Below, one piece after another: positions 11,301 through 23,400 of a DNA stretch of 64,000 nt. The DNA comes from Antedon bifida. Its lineage: Eukaryota; Echinodermata; Crinoidea; Comatulida; Antedonidae. The position numbers and the translations under genes were made by a program. The notes under the pieces are model-generated. The model saw only the letters and a list, made by a program, of their open reading frames with translations, ran no database searches and was not told the origin of the DNA. The stretch spans positions 2,482,501 to 2,546,500 of the forward strand of contig OY727099.1 of assembly GCA_963402885.1 (NCBI GenBank), in the 5' to 3' direction. Positions within the stretch are counted from its first letter, which is position 1; every line of letters begins with the position of its first letter.

Positions 11301-14300
11301 AAATTAACATGGCTTAACAAGTTCCTTTATAAGTGATTAAAGATTAATATATTTTAAAAAAATAACTATACTTTTTGATTACTAGTAATTTAGCACTTGG
11401 TATATTTAGTTTTATTTATATATTATATTTATGTATATACAGTTGTCTTTCTTTGTGTGGTGAAGAATGTGTATTATTATACATGCCTTAACATGCGGTA
11501 ACACAATGTACTGTACATGTTTAAATTTCAGTGGACGAATCCAACCCCAACCGCAGCGTTTGCAGACAGCCATGTCTCTCTTCTCAAACTCATTGAGTGG
11601 TTTAGTATTACTAGTTGATGATAGAGTGAATACATATACTGGTGTTAAAAGAGGTAAATACACTAGTAGTAGAAACACTATAGTTCAATTGTATACTGTG
11701 TAGAATCATTTCCTTTTACGCGGGCATAAAAAAGGTTGTCATAAAATCGAAAACATCTTGATTGGCTAGCTGAAAGTTAATGTATTTGATTTTGTATTTC
11801 AGAATTTGCAACAATATGTCAACAATCAACAGACTTTCACTTCCCAGATTTAGAGACGCAGATTCGTGTTGCTCAGCAATACACAACAAAAGCCAACACA
11901 AAACGACAGCTACGTAAAGCCAACTCAGGTACTAACAGTGATTGTTTAAGCATTGTTTTTCATACTCACTTTTTTTTGTTTATCTTTATAAATTCTATTT
12001 ATTTTAATTTAATTTTTATTGCATGTTTATGTCTTCTCATTTTGTATTTTTGTGAGGGTCCCTAATGATCAGCTTCGGCTGGATGGACCACCCTCGTAAA
12101 ATATTGTTGAAATAAGTTAATTGCCAAAATAATGAAAAAACAAGCATACATTAATATCAACTATAATCTTATATTGTATCTAGTGATAGATAATAAAGTG
12201 AACATTCCATACACAAACTTACTTACTTAATGTCATCCCACGACGACTTAATTCTTAGTGGGTGCCATGATAATATGTCTCCACACATCTCTATCAAGCA
12301 TGCTCTTCCTCAGTTCACTCGGGTCTAGTTTGGTATCTTTCAACAGAATGTCGAGCCAAGTCAGTTGAGGTCTTCCCATACACAAAATATATCTAAAACT
12401 TTTATATATGGTGAAAACTAAGAATGCTGAAATATATACAGTGCCTACAATATGAATGTTAATGTGGATACATAAATTAAAGATATCTAAAAAAACATAA
12501 CTTCTAAACTATATTTTACTTCTTTATATTGTTTTTAGATTCACCCGATGGTAGTAGTGGTTCACCCTCGGATGAAATTTCAAGTAATCTAAAACAAGGT
12601 ATGCATGACAAACTGAATGATTGAGAAATAGACTGTCTACACAACAAAGTAGCCAGAGGGGTTCCTTTTCTACAAACGGGACAACCAACATTTGTTGGGC
12701 TAGTTACACCTATTTAATATCAATTGCCCTGTTGGATTCTAGTTTGATATGGGCATTTAAGCAAAAAAGCTGAGTTTGTTCAAATCCTTAACCATTATCT
12801 ATGGGCTTGCACTCCCACCTAAAAACTTCTCTATTATAATATTTCTGAATATTTCATAATATTTTTTTTTATCTATTTTGTTTTCTAGGGGATTTTTACA
12901 TCACAAAACACTCAAATCTAGCACAAGTACATGTAGTCTTTCATCTAGTAACTAATGACAGTGTGAGGGCGCCAGACTTGAATTCAAGACATCCTGTAAT
13001 AGTGGCTCTACGGAGTGTTGTCAAGTGTTGTGTGGACTTTGACGTTCACTGTATCAGCATTCCACTGCTGCTTGTATATGAGATGCATGAGGTAATAGGA
13101 CATCAACATGTTCACATTACAATGGCTTGAGGCTTATTAGCAGCATAGAGATATTGTAGTGAACTATAATACCTAACTACACTATAATATGTTAGCATTT
13201 CATAATTATTATCTGTCTCCTTCTATTTCCTTTTCATTAGAAGAATAGAATTAATAAATATTCATGAAAACAAGTTGTAATTTAAAGATGTATTGTCCCC
13301 AAAAAACATGAAAAATGAAGATTAATAAAATCAAACTTTGAATAGGCCATTTTGTAGTTTTAACAAAGTTAATCACTTTTGTAGAAAAAAAACTCTGAAA
13401 AAATAATGTTTTCACTTACAAAATAAATTACAGTTTTATCAGGTAAATAATCTGATCCAATTTTAGGTCAAAGTGAATAACTATTATGTGTCATTAAAAT
13501 GGCATATTCAACAAAAAAATGTTTACAAAATATTTTTTCAGGGGGACAATACATCTTTAAGGTATACACAATTGAATTACTCTTTATAGTCTAGCATTTG
13601 TTGTCACTTATCTCACAATGTAATAGGCGATATGCACGCATTGAACCATTTATGATGAAGAATTCATTACAATTTAAGAGGTCATCTTTAGGTTGGGTTC
13701 ATTATAATCAAATTATGTATTTAGTTTTTCTTTGATTTTTTTATTACAGGATTATAAGGTCATACTGGGTGACACCATTTAAACAGCGTCCTCTCCAAAA
13801 CTAGAATCTTACTATAGAAATCTCTTGTATAGGAATACAATAAGTGCAGAAGTGTCTTTGTGCCAAAATGTCTTAGATGTACTATTAATTTCTCTCCTCT
13901 ACAGTATAGAACATAACATATTGAGGGTGCACTACTACTTTGCCTAAAAATAACATTCACTCTATTCTATACCAGCAATGCTTTTTAAAATGTAACATTT
14001 TACACGTTTTTTAAAGTTCTTTGACTGTATTCATCAAATGCTTATTTCTTAATACATTTTTATATTTAGGAAATGACTATTAGTTGGTGTCTAAAGCGAG
14101 CAGAGTTGGTACTTAAATGCATCAAAGGTTTTATGATGGAAATGGCATCGTGGAGTGGCAATCAGAGTAGAACTATTCAGTTTATTGTTCCAAAAGTATG
14201 TACAAGCTTTTTAAAATGTTTACTTTTTATTCTATTAAAGAATAGACTTCAGTTACCTTAATCAACATTTGCAATAATTTTCATTTAATCACAGTAGAAC

Positions 14301-14627
14301 TCTACTAAGGGGATGCCTTCAAGAGCCAACAAAATGTCTCCTTAGTAGGGTGTCCCCTGAATAGTGGTTGACCATAGTGTTAAAACATATACTGTATTTC
14401 CCTATGTTTATTTCACATAAAATTGAATTGAATAAACAACAACTGAGTGAATAAATAAGACAAAGCATACAAAGAAATAAATTAAATTTTTGTCATAATA
14501 AATATTTAATTGAAATTTATGTTTTTATTTTGCACAGGGTATTGCTGCCGATTTGTTTGAACAGCTGAGCTCTATGCTACCACAGATATTCCGTATGTCA
14601 AGAACCGTAGATTTGACAAGACAGTAA
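8322..14627 (+). CDS. FERRY3: FERRY complex subunit 3 / C12orf4 homologue, 13 coding exons
   Basis: This is the likely orthologue of human C12orf4 (FERRY3), a subunit of the Rab5 effector complex that couples mRNAs to early endosomes. Exons: 8322-8469, 8701-8846, 9170-9351, 9866-9965, 10335-10456, 10721-10821, 11051-11135, 11532-11653, 11803-11928, 12539-12598, 12889-13091, 14070-14195 and 14538-14627. They join in one frame to 536 residues (human about 552). The start reads [18 protein letters not shown], then [15 protein letters not shown] and HNLPCF. A helical middle follows ([22 protein letters not shown]), then a Ser-rich loop in exon 10. The C-terminal domain has [26 protein letters not shown] and [23 protein letters not shown]. 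The exon 2 donor (CAG|gtctga) is weak. The call rests on remembered family features and on the head-to-head position beside RAD51AP1. Possible poly(A) signal AATAAA at 14919. Confidence 0.8.
10099..10258. mobile_element. Harbinger-like MITE, copy 1 (FERRY3 intron 4)
   Basis: The left end is AGCTCTGTCTACAATATCAA and the right end TTGACAGTGTAGACAGTTGCT, flanked by TAA on both sides. The interior shows the family's ATATTTGGGCACATCACA motif. The family has at least ten more copies or fragments in this window, most of them with 3-bp TAA or TTA duplications, as in PIF/Harbinger elements. Confidence 0.8.
12051..12115 (+). mobile_element. LINE/SINE 3' stub (shared with 63040)
   Basis: The core GATCAGCTTCGGCTGGATGG, then GACCACCCTCGTAAAA and TTGTTGAAATAA, is nearly identical to 63042-63112. 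That copy ends in an ATAA-type tail. Two copies in the same orientation, both cut at the 5' side, indicate the 3' end of a non-LTR retroelement. Confidence 0.6.
12205..12376 (-). pseudogene. C-terminal fragment of a non-LTR reverse transcriptase ORF
   Basis: On the minus strand, 12376-12248 reads [20 protein letters not shown], then [20 protein letters not shown], then KN and a stop. The GRP-x-x-TW and RD-x-WR patterns are the usual C-terminal signature of LINE ORF2 proteins. The sequence after the stop ends in a TAAG microsatellite (12213-12235), a typical LINE tail. It is a 5'-truncated dead copy in FERRY3 intron 9. Confidence 0.75.
13286..13556. mobile_element. MITE with TTAA flanks, 271 bp (FERRY3 intron 11)
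   Basis: The ends are AGATGTATTGTCCCC and GGGGGACAATACATCT, flanked by TTAA on both sides (13282-13285 and 13557-13560). TTAA duplications point to a piggyBac-type element. A TA duplication with longer ends (Tc1/mariner) cannot be excluded. The interior is AT-rich with no reading frame. Confidence 0.7.
14293..14400. mobile_element. fragment of the CAGTAGAACC mariner-like MITE family
   Basis: It starts CAGTAGAACTCTACTAAGG and contains GTGTCCCCTGAATAGTGG. The same family has a complete copy at 17607-17762. Confidence 0.5.
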
Positions 14628-17445
14628 CTACTCTTAACACAATAATGGCCTAGGCTTTGTTTGGTTTTTATTTTAAAGAAGTTTGAGTCTTGATTATATA
14701 GATAGAGTATATTATAAAAATGATGTACAAATAATAGCATTAATATATATACACTATGAAGACCATTCAACATAAATTCAGTTATATTATTTATGATAAC
14801 AATTATTATTATTATGTAGAGGGAAATCCCCCTCTAAATATGTTGCTGTCATAGAACATATAATGAGCTGGAATGATTGAAGAAATTCTAACATTTACTG
14901 CATTCATTTTTTTTAAAAAATAAAATAATAATATTTGGTTTACAAATGATGTGAGAACCCACATTTATTAGTAACTATTCTTAAAAACTGTATATGTATA
15001 TTTCCATATAAGAATTCATTATAAATAAAAATATTATATAATTAATATTTGGATTTTTGAGTTTTATTTAATCATTTTATCAAGGTTATTTACTGTATCC
15101 TGTAAATTTAAATGAATTCAGGACTTAGGAAAGTATTTTCTTATATGCTCATTACATTCACTAGGCCTACATATAAATTACATATAAGCCTACATTTTTC
15201 ACAAACAATTTTGCAAGACACCTAACAATCCAATAACAATAATATACATATAAAGCCTATAAAAGAAATAGCTTATCCATGTCGTTGCATGTAAAAGATT
15301 CCATTTTATTTATGATAACCGGAAAGCATTTTCGATATTGCAATTATTTGTTGAGTAGCAACGTTTTGACCTTCTAATGTTCAAATTCAAACCATTACCA
15401 ACACATATAAATGAAGCACAGTATAATATTCTTATATGGTACAAACATTTATGAAAATCTCCAGTAGTAATGGTTACACTTTAAAACTTTTGAAATAATT
15501 AACATATCGGAGCATATTTGCTGTGAAATTATATTTATCAAATCAATAATTAAACTTGTCTATAGGGCCTATTAGCATTAATTATTAAAACCAATTTTTT
15601 TTTCTCCAATTCATTGACTCTAAAACTATAATATTTATGTCTAAGTTGATTGATATAATTTTTACTGAAATTAATCTCAATGTCATAATTATTTTTAATT
15701 TGTCGGAAAATTAAAATTAAAAAAAATAATAGGAAATTCTTTAATACAAACTTATTCTTTAATAAAATAATCCTACTCCCTCCGCTGTGTCCACGTGAAT
15801 CAACTGTTCTGTTTTTATGACTACTTAATTACATTTATTGCAAATATTAAACTATAAGTAAATTATGTATTGAACAAATTATAGAAAAGTAACAACTAAT
15901 TTGCTATTTGGTATTCTAAAATAAGTTTCAAAAGATACATAATTTATTGTCAGCGGGAGGAAATCCAATTAATGCAACCAGTACAAAAGCAGGATTTGAT
16001 GAACTTAACTATTGAGAAAGAGCGAAGATTGAGTGCCTCCTTCCTCCTTGAACTTTTTATGTTTTTGAGGCCTAGAATTTGCTAAAATGATATAATTTTG
16101 AAGTCAAGTTATAAAATAAGATCACAGGTGAGATTATGTTTATTGATAAATTGAATTAGGAATATTCCTTTAGTACATTTATGTTATTATTTCTAGGCCG
16201 TCTCGGCAGGCACATTTTCTCTCTTGCAAGGCGATCGTTCTCCGCATTCCGTGACTGTATAGAACGTTGTTGTGTGTGCCTTCTTGGGCCTAGCCCATGT
16301 CTTGCAATATAAAGTCTATGACACTGGCACATTCGTTGAAAAATACATACACCTAGCCTAGGGTAGGCTAGATCAGTTGACTGTATTAATTAAAAAGAAA
16401 TTTAGTGCTTATCATATTAATATTATAATATAAAATGCATATCAAAAAAGCTGTATCGCCTCAGAACCGAATATCCTGGCCCGAATCGTTCCAGGGCCAA
16501 ATCATCTCGGGCCAAAACTACATAGGACCTAGCAGTGTCCAGTATATATAACTTTTTTAATGTAATTTTTATTCTATTATTAAAATGCACCAAATTGATT
16601 CAATAAATTGTATTTGTTTTTAAAAATCTATAACTCATCACTTTTCTTTTTGACGTCATCCCGGCAATTCACCAATCCTTTATTAATTACCAACTTACAT
16701 TTAAATGTCAGTCAGGGTCTTTCACACATGTTCCGGCACAATTTCGGTCCAGCAATGCAAATGTTTATTTGCGTTTTCACGACGCTTCACGCCAATTGAT
16801 ATGCGTGAAAATGAAACATGGACGTTTGATTTGATTTTCCAGCGTTGGAGCAGAACCGTGCCGGAACAGGTGTGATAAGAACCTTTAATGAGGTAAACAG
16901 TTAAGTTCATGACTTTTAAAACCCTATACATTGGTTTTAAAAATAAACTCTATATATAAATGCAGAAGAAAGGCACTGGAGTAGTCTTGTTGCGGTCAGT
17001 GTTTAGTCTCTCAAAGTAGTATGCCCATTATCCCTATTTGTAGTGAAGTTGTGATTTTAATTACTACAGCTTTGACTATTTTAGGTTTCTTATTAATAAT
17101 AATATTACCTAAAGGACGGTGCAGTTTTTTGGGCTATCCTGGGAAATCTTTTATAAATGTATTATTTGTAATGTCCGTAATTTATGTTATCACTTTGTAT
17201 GTATTTTTTATGATGCTTTTCCAAATAAATTCAAATCAAATCAAATCATATATAAAAACTATTACACTGTAGAATTAAATTTTCACATTAATCACATTAG
17301 TTTCAGTATGTAACTTGAATGTAAGCAATTTGTTGAATCACCCTTTAAGCCACCAACCAATGGCCTCAACTAACATTGTTGTATTTACTATTTATAATTG
17401 GTTTTTATTAAAGATTTCCTGAGATCCTGTCTTCACAACACAAGT
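14628..17445. other. intergenic region FERRY3-MED25
   Basis: Positions 14628-16180 are AT-rich with possible poly(A) signals at 14919 and about 15026 and no gene signal. Around 16195-16320 is a GC-richer, CpG-containing island that could be the MED25 promoter or a non-coding first exon; this is inference. Positions 16714-16884 hold a MITE. Positions 17100-17250 end in a CAAAT tandem tail, possibly a LINE 3' end. In-frame stop codons lie upstream of the MED25 start, in line with a 5' UTR ending at 17445. Confidence 0.5.
16714..16884. mobile_element. MITE upstream of MED25
   Basis: The inverted ends share a TCACAC(A/C)TGTTCCGGCAC core of about 18 bp, at about 16721-16739 and, inverted, at about 16858-16876. 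Weaker pairing extends inward (TTCGGTCCAGC against GCAGAACCG). Flanking duplications are not clear. It is non-coding. Confidence 0.6.
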
Positions 17446-20400
17446 ATGGTTGTTGAAACACCCTCAAATGTGGTGTTTGTGATCGACGGCACTGCTAACC
17501 TTGCTGCCAATTTTGACAAATTAAAGACATCCTATATCATACCAACACTAGAGTAAGTTCAAAGTTGAATTTATTCACATTTAATTATATCATTTTAACA
17601 CATGTACAGTAGAATCCCTCATTAGCGACACCCCTATTCAGGGGAAAATTTCTTGCGAAATAAATGAGAAACAATATATTTTAACAACTAAAGAACACTA
17701 ATTACTATTATAAGGACACTTTGTTGGGTCTCGAAGGTGTCTATTTAATAAAGGTTCTACTGTAATTAAATGCAGAGAAATTGATCAAAAAAAATTGCTG
17801 GATAAATTCTCCATTCCTCATTCTACCTACTTTACTTTGTTGTTGGGCTTAGTAAAGCAAATGCTTATATGACCCTCTGGATGTTCCTTTCCACATTCTC
17901 ATGAGACTTCACATACTAAAATGTGAAGTATAGGGGGCTCACTGTAGTGTATAGCCATATTGTACTGTTTCTAAAGTGATGTATGTTCATTTTTATTGTT
18001 CTTTTTTTTTCAATCCATAAATTTAACAATAAATATTACAGCATATGGCCATTAGAAACAATGGTATGAACGTAATACCAATGGAATATAATAAATTTAT
18101 ATCAACAACCATTATTTCCAATTGGCCTACAGATAATTCATCACTTGTTATTAAAATATGTTAATTACGAAAATATGGCTTTGTTTTTATCTCTTTTTGC
18201 TAAAAAATTGCCTTTATAATCTAAAATATTTACAGTATTATTTTATAACAAAACATAATAATACTGTGAACAGATATAGACCAATGTTTTTTTGTACGTT
18301 CTTGTCAAACTCCATGTCGTGCTGACATACTGAATGATACTGTGAAACTAGATATCAAAACACTACCAACCATTTACCTTTTTTTCTGGTGACCTGATAT
18401 AGTAAATTGGGGATGGGCTTGTACCTGAGAATCTAAAAATTTAACTTAATATTATTCATGTGTAAATTTATTAGCTTATTATATTGGCCTTTTATTTGGT
18501 TGTTTTTAGGCATTTCAATGGTGGACCACTTGTAGAGAATGATTTCTGCGGAGATGTAAGTAATTTAAATATTTGAAAAAATATTTTAGATAATTTCGTT
18601 ATCAAATAAAATCTTGGTTTGTATTTTCCTCGAAAGAAATATAGCATAAAAAACAATAACAAACAAATATAAAACATTTTTTTGATGATGATTAACTAAT
18701 TTGTATTTACACAATGCAGTAAATAACCATATAAAAAATCTTCCTTGTGGACACCTTTTTTAAGGGGACAATTTCCTGTGAAATATATAAGAAGCAATAT
18801 ATACTTAAACACTATGGGCATCCCCTATAGACTCCACTAAAAGGAACACTTTGTTTGGTCCTCCTGCATAGAGATGTTAAACTTTTCACTATAATATCTC
18901 TATGGGCCCTGTAAGTGTTCTATTGTAAAGTCTTATGATTTAAAGTGTCAAGAATAATAGACTAGTACCCAATAAGATATAAATTTCATATTTTTCTTGC
19001 CATCATGTGATTTGCTTGTTATTGGGTTGTTGTAGTTTCACATTTAATTTCCTACTCAATATTAAGATTATTTAAAGCAAGTGAAAATATTAAAAACAGC
19101 TGCATTTCCTTTATTTATTCACAGTTCATTGACGATTGTACACTATTATAGTACAATACATCATTGTTTCTCTGTGGTATTTATGGTCCATCCAACACGG
19201 ATCTGTTTTCCTGTTGGGAGTCAACTTTCAACACATTTTTAGTGTATTTTATGTAATTATGTGAAATAATATATGAAAAAAAATCTAATATTCTACATTA
19301 AAAATAAATTGTATTTAAATTGTTATTTCATACTTAACATCTATGTGTGCAATTTCCAGAGTTGTATTTAAAGAAAAAAAGTCTGACCATTATACTTTCA
19401 TGGTCTGACAATATAATTTCCTCATCTTGGGGAACAGGCCCAAGCCAGGTGGGGTTCGAGTGTCCAAACAAACCCCCACTTTTTCCTAAAGTTCCCTTTT
19501 CAAACTAAAGACCGTAGGCGTAAGTGATGGTAACATGAGCTCATGATGATTTTATTTAATTTTTTTATTTATTCAACTTCTCACTAACTCTATTTTTAGT
19601 GAAGGATCTGGACCAGCAGGTGGTAAACACCTATAAAACGATCCAGTCCCAATTACACAGCGGCTATGTGTGACAGTGACTGTGTTTGTGTGGACTAGTA
19701 CACCTTTTATGGAAAATCAAACCCTCTCCCTTTTTTTTTATTTCTGGCAACAGGCTTGGTGAGGTTCATTACTTCATAAATTAGTATTGGCACCACAAGT
19801 ATGGAAGATTAATTGTAGATAAGTCTTGTTGTCATTAACATTTATAAACTGTAGCACCCATTTCTATGAAAAGCTCATAATCAGTGGTGCTTCACATACT
19901 TTTATAACATTGGTTAAAATAAAAAGTACTTTGAATGTTTTTTTAAACTGACAATAGTCATTCAAATGTTTAATGTAAATGGTAAATTTTTCCCTATTCT
20001 TGGTACAGCAATGGAACACCAGCGGTCAATCTTTTGTTTGTGGGATTGTTAACATCGCTAGTACTAGAACGTGTACTGCGCGGTATAAAAAGAAAGTTTT
20101 AAAGTAACTTTTAAGTGAACGCCAAATGAAGCATGAAGTTTAATAAATGTGTGGTTGTTCTTAAATGTGTCTGACATTGACTTCATGTTTAATTTGTCAG
20201 ATATTTGCCATTATGATTTCTTAGAATTGAAGTTATCATGATTTCTGGGTTATCTACTGCTGTACTACAGTACTACTACTAGGCCTATAAATTAACTCTC
20301 CATGTAGCAAATGTTAATATAGAGAAAATGGAGGATGCGAAACCTTTGTAGGGTTGAAACAACAACATACTCCTACTCTAACAACAATATATTTTTCTAG

Positions 20401-23400
20401 TATAAACTCATTGTACTCTTATTAATTGTAAAGTCATTTAAATGTTATAAGATACAGTAGTAATATTATTAACTTGGCGATAGCTATGGTTTTTTTTGTA
20501 ATACAGTATCACGAACTTGTGTAAAAACAATCAATGTTGATTGAACGAGTTGTGCTGTACATCAGTCTCGTGTCTAAATAAAGTTTATATATATATGGTA
20601 TTAGATTTACTTGCATGCTACTTGGAGGAAGTGTTGGTTATTTGCCAAGTGAAAATTGTCCGGATTTGTATGGAGAATTTTGAGATTAGTTCAAGGATTT
20701 TAAAATAGGACAAATAGTATACAGTATCAGATGTAATGATATCGGACAGGTGTTGGCAAAAAATAATTGTTTACTAGTTATTAACTAAGGGCCTGTTTAG
20801 ACCTACGGAATTATACTTTAGTATCATATGTGGCGTACAACTCCATAGGTCTGAACCAGGAAAAGATTAGTGAAAGCCGCCTCTTACAGTACTCTTTCGT
20901 TCGTTACGACTGCTCAATATGTACAAGATTGTGAATGACGCTACGAAAGTCATGCATCAACGATTTTGACCTCAAACCAATCAAATGTACTATTGCATAC
21001 TAGATGTTCGCCCAAAATTGTGACACTTCAATTTCTAATGGAACACTTTGCTGTTACGATGCAAATTATGATACAACATTGCTTGCGATACGAAAGCATA
21101 ACTCCATGCATCAGAACATACACTTAGTTTCCTTAATTAAATCTATTTACTAAATTACCTGTACTGTACGCAAATAGTGACTGTATCTTGGTGGTTAACG
21201 TGCTTGCCTTCCAATCCCAAGGTCCAGGGTTCAATCCTGACCTAGTGCCAGGATTGTAACTTAACTCCCTAAGCCTCAAATGAGACTTAGTTTATAAGCA
21301 AGATAAATTATAAATTTAGTTTTTCCATCCTTGGCAAGTTATTTGCTAATTGGAAGCTTATGAATTTATTAAAAAAAAAAAAAAACAGTTTGAAAATACC
21401 TGTTGGTATGTGCCTGTGAGTTTTCCTTCATGCTCATTGTTTTATTAGAGAGAATGTTTATTAATATTGTTTATTTGGATGGCAAACTACAAAATGGAAA
21501 CAGAACTTTTCACATGTGGACCTACACACATGTTTGCTAAAAAATGTACAGAGTGACAAACACAGATGTGCAATGTCTAACGACGATTAGCGTTTAAGAT
21601 GATGGTGATTCTGTTTTTTTTTTATAGTATGGAGGTAATATCTATTGCTTAGTGATATATCATAGCATTGATCATCTTCCCGAACCAACAGTGTCATTTT
21701 ACACACCCACTAGCAATGCCTGGCAATTTCTGAAATGGATTGAAGATATACCGTAAGTATTCAAATTTTAAAGCTCTGTCTACACAATCAAACTAATTTG
21801 ACAAAAAAAGTGATATGTACCCAAATATGGTAGTGATATGCCCAAATATGGTAGTGATATGATCAAATATGGTAGTGATATGCTCAAATATGGTAGTGAT
21901 ATGACATCATCATGTCAATATATATCACATAAAGTTTGATAGTGCAGACAGAGCTTAACAAATATCTTTTCCAAAACATTTATTAACTAACTCTGTCCAT
22001 GAACAAATAATACTGAGTGGTGTGAATATGAAATGGGATTGAAAGCAAATTCCTGAAAAGATGATTATAAAAACGCTATGTGTTGGGTGAACATAAATAA
22101 ATTGAATGAAAATAAATAAAGAAAAAATTTGAATGTTATATTCTAAAAAGAACTAATTAACTAGAGAGGACTTTGAGAGAGCGTCCTCTGCACACTTACA
22201 ATGCTCCAGCTGATAGACATCTGCAAGGTCAGTCAAAGAAATGAAAACTGAAGTATGAAAAAAAAAAGAAAAGTTGATGCAATTACTGATAAGAAAATAC
22301 GTATGTAAAGAAATGAAAAAACAGTTGATAATGTGTTAATTAACGAAATAAGATAATAATTAGAAAGTATGTTAATTAACTATTAAAAAATAAAAGCTAA
22401 AATATGTATGTAAACATATTTTAAAACACAATGTAAAAAGTTAAAATATGTATTGATGTACTACAGTAGGCCTACAGTACAATGTTATTTAAGAGAAATG
22501 TACTGTACTCTATGGAAATAAAAGTGTGATGACCCCATTTAATTGTAAGACAAATAAAAAAGAAAGTAAAACGCATACTGTAGAACGGCCCGCTTCATTG
22601 TTCTTTATCGCCGTAATGAATTATCCATTTGTTGTTGCATACGAATCTGAACATTCAGAATTGTGCCCAAAATATTTAGTGGGTCATTAGTGGGTCATGC
22701 ATTGGTAAGATTTGTTAGATATTTTCTACCGACAGACAGATAGACAAACCGTGAGCACTTTGGCAAAGGTAATCAAAACAATTACAGCCAAATTATAATG
22801 CAATAATACAATTAACAATTCAAATATTTTGAACTATTAAAAAATGAAAATGTATTTATTTAAATTTTTAATGATATGAGCTGAAAATGTTCCATTCCAT
22901 TTATGTTCAATCAATTAATTTATTTATTATTTTAATATATAATAATATGTACAACATTTTCTAATAAAACAGGTGTTTGATTTTGTTTGCAAATTTGCAG
23001 GCACTGTGGTTTTAATTTATGATGATGTACGTTTATTCCAGCCTATTGAACATTGAACTTCCTGTGTGTGTTATCTCTATATATGTAATTTTATTTTTCT
23101 CATTATTTAGTCTTACTTAGCCTATGGCCGTTGACAAGCTATCTACTACAGTATAATAACTCGACTTGAAAGCTTTTCTTACTGTGTAGACAGAATACTA
23201 TTATTATTGTTTAATAATTATAATATTTGAGTAAATGTGAATATAAAATTCGGTTTTAGATTTGTTGGAGGTGGAGGAGAAGCGTCAAGTCTAGCAGCAG
23301 AGGGGTTAGGTGCAGCTCTTGGAATTCTTGACGACCTGAAAATTAAACGTGACCACGGGTAAGTATCATACTAAATTATGAAACATTTTGCTGTGGGACA

